Source: Cymbidium sinense (lineage: Eukaryota; Streptophyta; Magnoliopsida; Asparagales; Orchidaceae). Taken from it: a stretch of 64,000 bases of DNA. The first letter of the stretch is position 1, and every line of letters begins with the position of its first letter. Positions 22,898-35,506 of the stretch are shown piece after piece. The stretch lies in assembly GCA_021442155.1 (NCBI GenBank), contig CM038214.1, positions 315,611,001-315,675,000 of the forward strand, written 5' to 3'. The translations under genes and the position numbers were made by a program. The notes beneath the pieces are model-generated. The model was not told the origin of the DNA. It did no database searches and saw only the letters and a list, made by a program, of their open reading frames with translations.

Positions 22898-24080
22898 ATG
22901 GATCCACATCATCCGCTCTTTCCGTTAAGTCATCAACCTCTTTTCATGGGATTCCTGCTATTGGATCTTGACGTGGAAAAGTTGAAAGCCTTTTGAATTC
23001 TCTTTAGTTGGTAAATTTTCCTTATGTCGCCAACTCGATAACATCCGATCATTTTTCATAGCCTAAAGCTCTCGGCATTTTCGTTTTGATTGATCCTAGG
23101 CATATTTCTTATTCCTCTAATGACTTAGATTACTCAAGAGTTTTTGCTCGCTTCTACTTTGTGTATAATTGTCAAATGAGGCTTTTGAAATGGTTCCCTT
23201 TTGATGTAAAAGAGGAATCTCCAATTATTTCCTTTATGGCTAGCTCTTCCTAATATGAGAATACACTACGTTACATCAAGTTCTCTTTGGTTGGTCTCTT
23301 TGGTCGCCTCTTCAAATTGATCAGGCCACCGATGAGATCATGGCCTTCAGTTGCTCATATTTTGGTTGAGATTGATATTACCAAAAAGTATCCTAAAGAA
23401 GTATGGATCGGCTCTGAGAAATTTGGTTATAATCAAAAAGTGGAATTTGAAAATTTTCCTATTTTTTGCACACATTGTAAGATTCATGGTCATGATCATT
23501 CTGAATGCTTTGTGTTGCATCCTCATCTTAAAAAGAATAAATTTTTAGATCCTAATCCCTCTCTAGCAAATGAAAAAATCAATAAATTTGCTTATGTGCC
23601 TAAAGTCACTCAAAATGGAACTCATCCCCTACCTACTTTTTTATTATCGATTTCTATTGAAGAGCAATCCATGTTAAAAAATAATGCTTATGAGGTTGTG
23701 AGGAGGCTAATGATAACTTACCTAACATTGCTTCTAATTGTAATAATTTGGCTCCTCAAGAATACCTTGACTCCTAATCTACCCCTCTTGGCAAGTGAAC
23801 CCGAAGAGACTCATATGAACCCTAGTGGTGATTTGAATGGAAACTGTTGGATCAAAATCAAAACAAATTCTACAATTGTTCATCGATGAAAGAACAAAAT
23901 TTGAAAAATGGTGATCCTTTGGTCATGGAACAAAATGAAGGTAATTCTAACGAGCATGAAATTTGTGCTATTAATGGCTTCACAACCTCTCCTTCTCCTA
24001 CGAGTGATACTCATGCTAACCCAATTTCTAAACTTAATTCTGACACTGAAGAAGGGAAATTACCATTAGGAATGCTTTGA
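22898..24080 (+). pseudogene. LINE ORF1 (RNA-binding, gag-like) pseudogene
   Basis: The best start is ATG at 22,898 (MDPHHPLFPL). Reading then breaks repeatedly before the clearest stretch at 23,287-23,889. That stretch contains the plant LINE ORF1 signature SVAHILVEIDITKK, then EVWIGSE and KVEFENFPIFC, leading into a CX2CX4HX4C zinc knuckle (23,467-23,508). In plant L1 elements this protein binds the element RNA and carries a DUF4283-type region ahead of the knuckle. A further frameshift near 23,850 moves the reading to a second segment ending at 24,080. It is not functional as it stands. Confidence 0.8.
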
Positions 24081-24323
24081 CAGATACTGGTCCTATTCTA
24101 AATATCACAAATCACTCTCTCTCGGATGGAGATACTTTGGACATAGATAGACCTTTTCAAACTGTTATTTAAAAAAAAATCCCTTAAAGCTAGAATGTTC
24201 ACTAATAGCTCCACCAGAACCACTTGATCTTCTTTAACTTCCCATAAATAATTATGTTTCATGTTGTCTCTTCTTCTTGCTTTTTTATTTTAGTTATCTC
24301 TTTTCCTTTTATTCTATTTTATT

Positions 24324-27300
24324 ATGATCAATCTTCTTATTTGGAATATTTGGGGTATTGGGACTCTCATTGTCCGTAACCGTATTAGAAGCCTTTGCCA
24401 TACTCATCACATAGCCTTACTTGTTGTTATTGAACCATTCATTCACTCTTCTAAGATCACTCATGTTGATAGAATGCATGGCTTTCAAAATTTCTTATAT
24501 AATATTAGCAATAAAATTTGGTGCTTTTGGAATAATTTAGTCAACATTTCTATCCTTGATGATCTTCAAATTGGTTAATGTTCAAATCTCATTGGGTGAA
24601 TTTTTGCTCTTGGTTCCTTTATTTATGCATCTTGTAATAGAGCTGGTAGGAACATCCTTTGGGATAACTTAAGAACCTTTGCCTCTCACAACAAACCTGG
24701 TTGGTTGGGGTGATTTCAACACTATTCTTGCTTCTTGAAAGAAGGGGAGGTTTCTCCTAACATTCATTCCATGGAAGATTTTTCTAATATGATCCTTGAT
24801 TTTATGATTGATATTGGCTTTTCGGGCTCCGACTATACATGGCATAACTCTAGACTCTAGCGCTTGATAGGACCCTCTTTAATTCCCTTTGGATCAATCA
24901 ATGGCCCTACTTTATTGAACATTTGAGCATAACTCACCATGTTTGATTTCTAAAAATCCTAGTTATCCTCCTCCCTACTTCTTTTAGATTCCAAAATATG
25001 TGGATCCAACATAGTGATTTCATAAATGTTGTTTCCATTAATTGGATTCATCTGGATAATTTCATTAAAGGCATGATTTGCCTTTGGCTTAAGCTTAAAA
25101 GGCTTAAACAAAACCTAAATTGGTGGAACAAGCATCATTTTAAAAATCTTTTTGCCAATCTCAAAAATATGGAGCAATTAGTTTGTTCTCTTGAAGATAT
25201 TTTTGACCGATTCTACTAAGCTTGAGGAGTTGAATGCTAAAGATAACTTGATTAATTATTAGAACATGGAGGAAACCTAAAGGTTGCAAACATATTGGCG
25301 ATGGTGATAGAAATACAAGGTATTTCCATGCTCTTTCAAAAAAAAGAAAGCCTTAAACTCTATTAACAAAAATGATAAATGGATCACGACAATAATGATA
25401 TTAAAGATTCTATCATACATTTTAAAAACTTATTAAACAACAACCCTTCCTTAGAAGCCCTCTCCAACACACTGATTCTCTCAATGATTACTAATGATGA
25501 CAACCACTTGCTTTTGCATCCTACAAAAAGATTAGATTGATAGCATGAACATTGATTCTGTTGCCCCCAAGGCTACACGACTCAATTTTTTTCAGTTGGC
25601 CTATTATTAAGTCGACCTTGTTGATGATGCTAATTTTTTGATGGCAACCCCTTACCTAGATATTTTTCTAGCACTTCCATTGTTCTCATTCTCAAAATTA
25701 ATAATCTTGAATCTTGGGGCGATTTCAGACCTATCAGCCTTTGCACCTTCTTTCATAAACTCATTGCTAAATTAATTGCTAATAGAATTAGTCTATTGTT
25801 GCCTAAAATTATTTCCCCCAGCCAAACTAGCTTCATTACAGGTAGAGCTATATCTGATAACATACTTCTAGCCCAAGAGCTAATTCATGACATTGATGTT
25901 TCTATCAGAGGTGGCAACATCCTTTTCAAACTTGGACATCTCTAAAGCTTTTGACAACCTCTCTTGGGATTTCCTCTTTCAAATTCATCATTTGCTTGGG
26001 TTTTCTGATAATTTTATTCACCTCATCAAAAGTAGTATTACCAATGTTTGGTTCTCCGTTATCATGAATGGTGAGTCCCTTGGTTTTTTCCCTTCGATGC
26101 ATGGCTTGAGATAAGGTGATCCCCTTTCACCCTCTCTTTTTATTATTGTTATTGAATATCTTTGAGGAGCTGAATGATCTTTTCTATAATAATCCTAGCA
26201 TGTTTTTTAGAACTCAAGGTGGTCTTCTAGTCTCTCATCTTAGTTTCTTGATGACTTTATAATCTTTTTTGCCTCTATTCTTCACATTAAAACTATTAAG
26301 AATCTTTTAAATAAATTTGGCAATGAAAGTGGTCTTTTCTTAAGGCAAAAGTTATTTCATTCCTTCCTCTAAAATCCCTAGTAATAGGATCAATCAAATC
26401 TTGAGAATTATTAATTTCCAGCAACAACAACTTTCTATTAAATATCTTGGTGCTCCGCTTTTTAAAGGTCAGAAAAGATCTCATCATTTTGATGAGTTAA
26501 TCCAAAAAATCTCTAATAAAATTTCAGCTTGTGAATTTCATTTACTCTCATTTGGTGGTAGGCTCACTTTGATTAAGAGCACCCTTAACTCCATGCCTTT
26601 ATATCTCATTCAAACCATTGTGCCGACCAATTCTACCATTAACAGAATTGAGCGTCTCCTTAACAAATTTTTTGGGGTTCTAACAATTCCTCTATAAGAA
26701 TGCACTGGACCTCTTGGTATAAAAGTTGTGACACTCTGCTGAAGGTGGTCTTGGATGTAAGCCTATCAAGGAAGCTATCACAATAGTCTTTGGGCTAATT
26801 TCATGACTGATAAATACTGCCAGGGTAAGCACCCTCTCATTTGCCCCTATAAAGTAGGAGACTCTCCTATTTGGAAAAGACTTTGTTCCATCAAATGGGA
26901 TGCCAAATCATTAATTTCTTGGGGGATTAACTCTGGCACCTCTTTCTTTTGGCAAGATAACTGGACTGGAGGTGGGTCCATTGATGATTTACTTTCTACC
27001 CATTCCACTACTGCTATTAAAGTGAACTCTTTCTAGCAGAATAATATGTGGAACAATTGTAAGCTTATTGATTATATTCCTTCCTCTCTTTTAAACAAGC
27101 TTACTATTATTCCTATTATACCTAGCAATCATGATCAGATCCTTTTTAAGCTTTCTCAAAATGGTGATTTCAACTTAAAAATGTTTGGATTCATATTAAA
27201 GAAGCTCATGATTTTCCAATGTGTTTTCAAACTTTGGAATAACACTATTCCTACTTCTATTTCTATTTTTACTTGGCATATTTTAAAAAACTTCATCCAT

Positions 27301-28242
27301 GTTGACTCCTTGATGTGGGGGAAAGGTTTTCACTTACCTTCAAAATGCTACTGCTACTTTCACATTGAGAATGTAAATCATGTTTTTATTAACGGAGCCA
27401 TTGCTTCCAAACTTTGGATTTGGTATGATGATCTCTTTAACATTGTCAAATTCAATGGCTCCTTAACTTTATACCAGCATCTTGAAGTTAATTTTGATAA
27501 CACTACTAAAGGGCACATTAAAGTCATAACTGCTATCACTCTTATTTGGTTCATATGGATGGACAAAAATGATGCAAAACATCATGGGATTCCTATGAAT
27601 CACATGAGGATTATTGTTATAATTAAAAGCAAAATCTGTGACTTATTCAATGCCAATTTAATTAACTACAAACAATTCAAAGGTTGTAAATTTGTGGCCA
27701 ATAAACTGGGTTTTATCTTGCCAGATCAACCCAACTATAAAGATGATAAGATTGTTTATTGGGTAAAACCTCATGTTAATACTATTAAAATTAACACTGA
27801 TGGCTCTGTCTCTCAAAATGCTTCTGGTTGTGGTGGCATTTTCAGAAACCCTAATGGTAAAGTCTTATGTGCTTTTGCTTACCCCCTTAATACTTGCTCT
27901 GTTCCTTTTGCTAAGCTAATGGCAGTGTACAAAGCTCTTGAGATTTGCCTTCAAAAAGGTTGGCTCAATATTTGGATTGAGGTGGATGCCTCTGGCGATT
28001 GATCTTTTGACTTCCACCAAAATGGGCGGTCTGTACTATCTTCTCAAAGAAGAGCTCTCCTTTCTCAACTCTATTTTAAAATCTCTCATGTATGGCGTGA
28101 GGGTAATGCATGTGCTGATTACCTTGCCAATCTGGGTGCTAGATTGGATGGTATAAAATTCTTTGATCAACTTACTCTCCCTAAACATTTGCATGGATTG
28201 GTGAATCTGGACAATACTAGACTCCCTTATCTCAGAAATTAA
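24324..28242 (+). pseudogene. LINE ORF2 (endonuclease, RT, RNase H) pseudogene
   Basis: The start MINLLIWNIWGIG matches the APE-type endonuclease opening, with the metal-binding Asn in WN and the Glu in VVIEPF. RT appears from about 25,690: LDISKAFDNLSWDFL (25,931 on), then a frameshift exactly at the YADD-equivalent box (FLDD at 26,244-26,255). YLGAPLFKGQK and LSFGGRLTLIKS follow at about 26,440-26,590. A zinc-binding RT-associated domain spans about 26,800-27,420. RNase H lies at 27,760-28,170 with INTDGS, but the second catalytic acidic residue reads Lys (AKLMAVYKALE; AAG at 27,911). A single in-frame TGA at 28,000 precedes HVWREGNACADYLANLGA and the true end LPYLRN at 28,242. Endonuclease-RT spacer sequence is heavily broken. 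Confidence 0.85.
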
Positions 28243-31200
28243 TCCAACCTATTAGATTGATCTGCTATATTACCTGATTAACTACATGATCATTTTCTAT
28301 TTAGTGTTGCTGTTTCTTGGGAATTTGATGATGCATCATCCTGATATCCCTTATTGTTGGTTTAATTACCCTAGCTTTAATTGGGGCTTACTACTTCCGT
28401 TATTCCTAATGTTAATATGTTGATGTTCATTTGGAATTTACTGATGCATCCTGATATCCCTTGCTAGTTATTTGCTAATCTCTGTGGCATTTGCTCTTGG
28501 TTTAACTCTCCCAACCTTAAATGGGGCCTTACTGCTTCTGCTGCTTCCACTTTTAATGGTAAGGTGTTTCCTATTTGCTGGAGGGAGATGTATTACTTTA
28601 TGCTTTATTATCTGCTTTATTTTTTGATCAACAAGGATAGACCTCTTGCCATCAATATTTTGATTATGGATCCTACTGTTTCTATTTCTCATTTTATGAT
28701 TAAAGCTATGTTCTTCCTCCTTTCCTCTTTCTGGAATTATATTCTGGGGCACTTGTCTCAATGTTTAAATGCTATACTTCTGTATAACCTTATGGATGGC
28801 CCTAATTTATCTGTTATTCTTCTCCTTATTATGGTTGTGGCCCCTCCTATGTTCCATAACCTTACCTCCACAACCTGTAAGGAGAGAAATTGCAATATCT
28901 TTTCTATTTTAACTACTTTTTGCAAGATTGGAATTATTTCCTGATTTCCATCTAGTCTTTATCTTGATGTGGGATTCTTTATTTTGTGTCTTGATGGATC
29001 TTAAAGATAGCTTTCCTTTGGACCACTTTATAACTGATGTTGTACCATTATTTTTTACAGGCTTTCTTATGGTGGGTGCAATATCTATTTTGATGTTTTA
29101 ATTGCTGGCTATTGGATTTCTGGGCCTTTTGTCCTGCAGGCTGCTCTTGGGGTTGGTTTGCTGATTGTATTTGCTAACCTCATCTCCCCAACCTGTAAGG
29201 AGAGAAACTACAATACCCTTGTTATTATTATTGTCTCTTTGTAGGATTGGACTTAATGATTTCCTTTCAGTCTATTTTTTTAGGATGGTAGTTCAGTAAC
29301 CGCTCTCCTTTATTGAAGGATCTCATTGATGGTTTACTTTTGAACCCTTTCTATGGCTATGTTTCCCCACTGTTCTTTTTTGGCTTATCTTTATGGTTGG
29401 TGCAATAATTGTAGTGTTGTTTTATTTCATTGGCTGTTGGATTATCGGGTCCATTATCCAGCAGGCTGCCTTTGTGGCTGGTGGATGTTTGTTGCCTGTT
29501 GTTTTCTGATTGTTTCTACATGTTTGGAATTACTTCATGTTTGTTGCCCCACTATTTTTCTTTGTTTACCAGTGCGGTGATCACGATGTTTGAAGTCTAC
29601 TTAATCTATGTTGTTTTTTTCCCTATTGTTAGAATTGTGCAGATCACTGTGATTATGCTATTGCCTAATTGGATATTAACCTATGCACTGTTTACTCTAA
29701 ATGGGTGGATTTTTGGCCAGCTTGTTGGTAGTTATTGTCTTGGTTGTTGGCTGAACTGGATTAATGCTCAACAAGCTGCTTCTGGGTTTTTGGGATCTTA
29801 TCATCAGCAGGCCTCTTTTGAGGTTTTTTGCTGCATGGTGGCTTTTTCTTTTTTGCTTATTATTGTTGTTTGTAATAGGGCTGCAGCTGATCATCACATG
29901 TTTGAGGCCTATCTAAACTACTGCTATTTTTTCCATCTTGGTTCAGCTAGACTTGGCCAGACCACTTCATTATCTACCTGGAATTTATCTTATGCATTGT
30001 CTATTTTGAATGGGTGGTTTTATGGCCAACTTGCTATTTTTTCCTATCTTGGTTGTTGGCTGAACTGGATCATTGGGTTTTATGCCCAACAAGCTGCTAC
30101 TGGGGCTATCTATCATGCTCAACAGGGTGCTTTTGGAGTTATTTTGCTGATTGATTTTGCTAACCCCATCTTCCCAACCTGTCAGAAGAGAAATTTTCTG
30201 GTTATTTTTATTATCTCTTTGCAGGATTGGTCTTACTTTATGGTTTCTTTCCAGACTACTTTTCCCAAGGATTTGGTTTAGCTGCAAGCCTTCTCATCTT
30301 TACCTTGAAGGATTTCAATGTTGACTATCTTTTGAACCCATTTTGTTTCTTTTTTGCATCTCACTTTTCACAGCTTATCATATGGTGGGTGCAATATTTG
30401 TATTGTTGTTTTCATTGTTGGCTTTTGGGTTCTATGTCCAAAGCAGCTATCTTTGTGGTTGTTTGTTGTTGCTTGTTGCATCAATGTTTTGCCGATTGCA
30501 ACCGTCACGATCAATTGATGTTTGAGATCTACTTAACCTATTGCTATTTTCTTCCTCTTGGTACTGTTAGATTTGTGCAGATCACTGAGATTATGCTTTT
30601 TCCTAATTTGATTTTAACCTATGCATTGTTTACTCCGAATGGGTGGATTTATGGCCAGCTTGTTGGCTATTACTGTCTTGGTTGTAGGCTAAATTGGATT
30701 TTCTCGCCGCATTCTAGGATTGTCTCCTGATTGTCTTTACTTGGAGTTGTTTGGTGGGGAGTGCCTTATTACCCGTGCCTTATGGTTCATCTAATGCTGT
30801 CGCATTCCCATCTCCTCCCTAGACGCAATTCCTGTGGTAATTTGGGCTTGGGATATGCTATCTTGCCTTACACTTGCTGGTTACTAACTTCCGTACACGG
30901 AGGTTGTTAACTTTGCATTACTTTCTTTCATTGCATTTCTTTTTCTGGGGTATATCCTTGGGCTATTTACTGGGCTGTTTACAGGACTATTTATTTAATA
31001 TTTGTCCCATTTGTTTGGGATGGGGTTAATTCCATTCTATTTTATTTGCCTTGCTGGATTACAACATATCTTTCTATTGGTCTTTTATGCTTCTTACCTC
31101 TGCCTAGCCTTTTTTATTATTTTCCTGTGGTGGGTCTTCATGCTGATCTAATTAAACCCTTGGACCTGATTAAAAATATGGTAGACTTGACAATGATGGT

Positions 31201-31863
31201 TCACTTTCATTTGTGCTGGGATTCTTATGGCATGGAGCTTAATATGATGACATTTAGTCTGCATGGGATCCCCTTAACCATTCTGCTCTTTGCTACTTTC
31301 TTTTCTATTCAGTATAGGGCTTTGCTTTGGTTTGCAAGTACTAAGGCTCAAAAGTCTTTCAACAAATGGTTGCTATAGTGTTTGTTGGCTATGATGTGGA
31401 TGATTTCACTCCTTTTGGTTTGGCAAGAGCTCTTGTGATGTAACCCTTCTGCTAAAGTATGGATGCTCATATTATCCGCCCAACTTGGTGTGAGAGCTGA
31501 GCCTTCTCTATCACACTTCCTTATTATCTTTTCGCTTTATGTCGCTTTCATTTTACTATCTATATTATCTTAACTGCTCTAATTTTTTCTCTACAATTTT
31601 GCAGGTGCAATTCTCTTGTTCTCTTGCAGGTTTGCTCCAAAGTGTCATGCATTCTCTCATCCTGAAGAGCTTTCGCCCTAATCTTCCATTGGCTTATCTT
31701 GTTAATCAATTTGTATCTTTTTTCCTTACTTTTATTTTGCTTTTGTATTTAGATAGGGATTTACTCTATTGTAGCTCTTGAAAGAGTTGTGGAGTTTATC
31801 CCCTTTAAGGACCTTGTAACCCTTTTTCTGTGGCAATAAAATTCCCCCTATATAGGGTTTCCC
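28243..31863 (+). repeat. Long LINE 3' region with ~310-330-base tandem repeats
   Basis: These 3.6 kb between the ORF2 stop and the A tail are T/G-rich and built from diverged repeats. The phrase CCAACCTGTAAGGAGAGAAA occurs near 28,872 and 29,190, and altered near 30,175. GGTGGGTGCAATAT recurs near 29,073, 29,393 (altered) and 30,384. AATGGGTGG recurs at 29,700, 30,009 and 30,638. ATGTTTGA(A/G) recurs at 29,587, 29,898 and 30,519, spacings of 311 and 622. A smaller pair around TGATGCATC-CTGATATCCC lies at 28,329 and 28,442. No known domain is visible. Confidence 0.7.
29587..30727 (+). other. Three in-register hydrophobic peptide repeats in the LINE 3' region
   Basis: Within the tandem repeats, three units read as related hydrophobic, Trp-rich peptides: each begins MFE-x-YL, passes a YAL-x-x-x-NGW-x-x-GQL core and ends near LGC(W/R)LNWI. 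The first two share one open frame (29,430-30,281, 283 codons); the third lies in another frame (30,227-30,730). The open frames may simply be inherited from a stop-poor repeat. I recognise no family, and a translated product is speculative. Confidence 0.3.
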
Positions 31864-31873
31864 AAAAAAAAAA
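31835..31873 (+). terminator. LINE polyadenylation signal and A tail
   Basis: AATAAA (31,835-31,840) is followed by ATTCCCCCTATATAGGGTTT, then CCC and ten A residues (31,864-31,873), where CCCTAAA repeats begin. The last three A residues may belong to the telomere heptamer. AGGGTTT at 31,854-31,860 is the reverse complement of AAACCCT. Confidence 0.85.
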
Positions 31874-33069
31874 CCCTAAACCCTAAAACTAAAAACTCTA
31901 AACCCTAAACCCTAAACCCTAAAAACCTAAACCTAATCTAGATAAAACCTAAAAATAAAATAAATAAAAAAACCTAAAACTAAATAAAATAAAAGAATAA
32001 AATAAAATAAAAATTTAAACTAAAACCTAAACCTAAACCTAAAAAATAAAATCAAATAAACAAAAAAATAAAATAAAATAAAAACTAAATGTAAAATAAA
32101 AATAAAATAAACCTAAAAAAATAAAATAAAAACTAAATAAAAACCTAAACCTAAAATAAAAATAAAATAAACAAAATAAAATAAACCTAAACCTAAACTA
32201 AAATAAACTAAACTAAAATAAATAAAACCAAAGCCTAAACCTAAAATAAACTAAACCTAAACCTTAACCTAAACTAAATAAAATAAAATAAACTAAAAAT
32301 AAACATATTCTTAAACTAAAAAAGAAAATATAAAAATAAACCTAAAATATAAACATAAAAAAATAAAATAAAAATCTAAACCTAAACCTAGAAATAAAAG
32401 TTAAAACCTTAACCTAAAATAAAATAAAAATAAACCTAAACCTAAACCTAAATCTAAAAAAATAATCTAAAATAAAAAACCTAAACTAAAATAAATAAAC
32501 CTAAACTAAATAAATTAAACTAAATAAAAATAAAAAATAAACATAAATAAAAATTAAAAATAAAATAAACTAAAATAAATAAAAAATAAACAAAATAAAC
32601 AAAATAACCGTAAACCTACCGGATTACTTAATTTTTTTTTTAAAAACCTAAAACCTAAACCCTAAAAATAAACTAAAATAAACTTAAAGCTACAAGTTTA
32701 CTTAATTTTAAAATAAACCTAAACTAAACTTAACCTCTAAACACCAAAAAACCCTAAGCTCCTAAACCTAAAAAAGAATAAATAAATAAACACCTAACTC
32801 TAAATTTAACCCTAAACCATAAACCTAAACTAACCCACCTAAACCTAAACCTTAAACCCAAAAAAACCCTACCTAAAAGTAAAACCCTAAAGCTAAACTT
32901 AAACATAAACCCTAAACCCTAAACCCTAACTAACCCCAAACCCTAAAACCTACAACTAAACCCTAAAACTAAACCTAAACCCTAAACCCTAAACCCTAAA
33001 TCCTAAACCCCAAACCATAAAATCCTAAAAACCTAAACTAAAACCTTAAAATAAAATAAATTAAAAACC

Positions 33070-33366
33070 TATGGAAGTGATGGAGGTTACTTGGTGGTGG
33101 TGGTGGAGGAGAGATCGGGATATGATGGTGATCCCTCGAGGCGGGGTGGTTCTGGAATTGGAGAAACTGAAGAATGGCCAATCCGATCTGCTGCCTATGG
33201 AACTGTCTTTATAATAGAGACGGTCCTAGTTATCTAGAGTTTTTGATTTGCTTTATGCTTGCTCATTTTTGATCTATATTGTCACTTGTGTCTTAGAGAA
33301 CATTGTGTGTTACTTGGTTGATAAAATTGAAAAGAAGAAATGTTGAATTTGAATTTGTTCTTTGTT
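33070..33366 (+). pseudogene. GRP retrocopy 4 (further truncated)
   Basis: This copy begins inside the Gly/Tyr tail (TATGGAAGTGATGGAGG) rather than at AATGGGC, so about 160 bases present in other copies are lost. A GGTGGTGGTGGAGGAGAG stretch, the stop region and the complete 3'UTR follow, ending GAATTTGTTCTTTGTT and an A run. It is the first GRP copy right of the LINE. Telomere-like repeats flank it. Confidence 0.8.
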
Positions 33367-34661
33367 AAAAAAAATAAAAACCCTAAACCCTAAACTAAAA
33401 TGTGAACCCTAAACCAAAAACCTAAACCTTAAACCCTAAAAATAAAAAAATAAAAAAACCCTAACCCTAAATCTTAAACCCTAAACCCTAAACCTTTAAC
33501 CCTAAACCCTAAATCTTAAATCCAAAAACCATAAACCCCAAGCCCTAAACCCTAAACCCTAAACCCTAAACACTAAACCCTAAACCCTAAACCCTAAACC
33601 TAAACCCAAACTTAAACCAAAACCTTACTAAACTAAACCTAAACTAATCTAAACCCTAAACCTAAATCCTAAACCTAAACCTAAACCCCCCTAAACCCAC
33701 CCAAACTAAACCCTAAAAAACTAAACCTAAACTAAATAAAACCTAAAAATAAATAAACTTAACTAAAATAAATAAATAAAATAAATAAAAAAGCTAAACT
33801 AAACCTAAACCTAAACATAAAATAAATAAAATAAAAATAAAATAAACTAAAATAAAATAAATATAAACTAAACTAAAAAAAAATAACCTTAGAATAAAAC
33901 TTAAATAAAATACAAAATAAAAAAATAAAATAAACCTAAAATAAGAACTAAACCTAAAAATATACCTAAAAATAAATAAAAAATAAAACATAAACCCTAA
34001 ACTAAAAAAACTAAACTAATAAAATAAAATAAACAAAATAAAATAAACCAAAACCTAAACTAAAATAAACTAACCTAAAATAAATAAAATCTAAACCTAA
34101 ACCTAAAATAAACTAAAAAATAAACCTAAATAAAATAAAATAAAAAACTAAAAATCTAAACTAAAATAAAACCTAAAAATAAACTTAAAATAAAACATAA
34201 AGAAATAAAATAAACCTAAAATAAAAAATATAACCTAAACCTAAAAGAAAAAAAATTAACTAAAAAATAAACCTAAACCTAAACTTAAATGATAAAGTAA
34301 AATAAAAACCCTAAACTAAAACTAAATAAACAAAAAATAAATAAACTAAACTAAATATAAAAAATAAACCTAAATAAAAATAAAAAATAAAATAAACTAA
34401 AATGAAAATAAATTAAATAAACTAAATAAACATAAACTTACTAGTTTACTTAATTTTTTTAAAAAAACCTAAACCCTAAATCTTAAACCCTAAACGCTAA
34501 ACCCTAGACATACAATGTTAAACCTATAACCTAACCCCTAAACCTAACCTAAAACCCTAAACCCTTAAAAACTAAACTCTAAACCCTAAACTGGACCTAA
34601 ACCCTAACCTAAACTAAACCTAAAGCATAAACCTAAAGCCTAAGCTAAACCTAAACCACCA

Positions 34662-35330
34662 TTGAGCTAATTTTTATGAAAGGTTCTCTTAAAGAAGTCA
34701 GCGAAGAAGTTGTGAAAAACAAAGTTGGTGCTCTTACCCATGTTGGTCTTATTGCACCTATTGATGTTGTGGCTCCTCCAGGTAGCACTGGTTTGGATCC
34801 TTTATAGACTTCATTCTTCCATGTTCTATTGAAATTATCACCTGATTGATTAAAAAAAAAAGGAGAAGAGAGAGAGGGGGGGCCATGGATGATGATGGAT
34901 GATGAGTGTCCTGATCTCATCACTAATCTAGTTTTCCTCTTTCTCTTAACTCTCTGCATGTTCATCAACACAAGAATGTCCTCACCATCAATATTGATTA
35001 CACATACCCAGTTAGAAGGTTGAGGATTTCAAGGATCCTAGTAAATTTGATGTGGCTGTGCATGATGCTTACTACTACTACTACCTCGGTTCTTTGAGTG
35101 GAAAGAAGGAAGAGCTTAAGCAATGATGATGATATGAGTTTGACTTATTCGACAAAGTATTGTTGGTTTTATAAAATTAATTTATTGTCTCTAGTTAAAT
35201 CACTTTGTGAAGTACAATTTTGTGAATTTTAAATTATTTTATTTTATCCTATTTTATTAATTGTTAAAGGATAATGTCTTGTTTGATTTAGTAATTTCTT
35301 ATTGGTTATGGAATCATTTGAGTTAAAAAA
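34662..35330 (+). pseudogene. Ribosomal protein P0 (uL10) retrocopy 1, badly decayed
   Basis: P0 is the ribosomal stalk scaffold of the 60S subunit. The copy begins mid-gene at ELIF, followed by a region equivalent to [11 protein letters not shown] and VGAPA-x-VGL. It continues through APIDVV and PPG-x-TGLDP, then hits TAG (34,805-34,807) where P0 has Gln. Large deletions remove most of the middle, and a T/G/A-rich filler near 34,855-34,900 replaces it. Only scraps of the C-terminal half and of the acidic tail remain (about 34,960-35,160). About 180 bases of 3'UTR end in AGTTAAAAAA. There are no introns, so it is cDNA-derived. The minus-strand ORF here is a shadow. Confidence 0.8.
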
Positions 35331-35506
35331 CTAATCCTAAACCCTAAACCTAAACCTAAACCTAAACCCTAAAACAAACCCTAAACCCCAAACCTAAACC
35401 TAAAGTAACTAAATAAATAAAAAAATAAACCTAAAGTAACTAAATAAATAAAAAAATAAACCTAAACTCTAAAACCTAATAAACCCAAACCTAAACCTAA
35501 ACCCTA

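Larger units (their letters stand above)
22704..31873 (+). mobile_element. L1-type LINE, near full length, inactive, within telomere-like array
   Basis: The element starts with a C/T-rich leader (CCCCCCTCTCTCCTCGCC) directly after telomere-like CCCTAAACCAAA. It ends in AATAAA, 23 bases of spacer and ten A residues, joined to CCCTAAACCCTAAA. In order it holds a leader, ORF1 with a zinc knuckle, ORF2 (endonuclease, reverse transcriptase, zinc-binding reverse transcriptase-associated region, plant RNase H) and an unusually long 3.6 kb 3' region with tandem repeats. Domain order is that of plant L1-like LINEs. Stops and frameshifts disable both ORFs. A target-site duplication cannot be recognised because both flanks are the same repeat. 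Confidence 0.9.

Noticed and set aside
33794..33991. Phe/Tyr/Ile-rich minus-strand ORF that looks like a membrane protein
   Set aside because: It is the translation of AAATAAA-type repeats in a frame without stops; the same would arise anywhere in these blocks. The ORF at 19,096-19,290 has the same origin.
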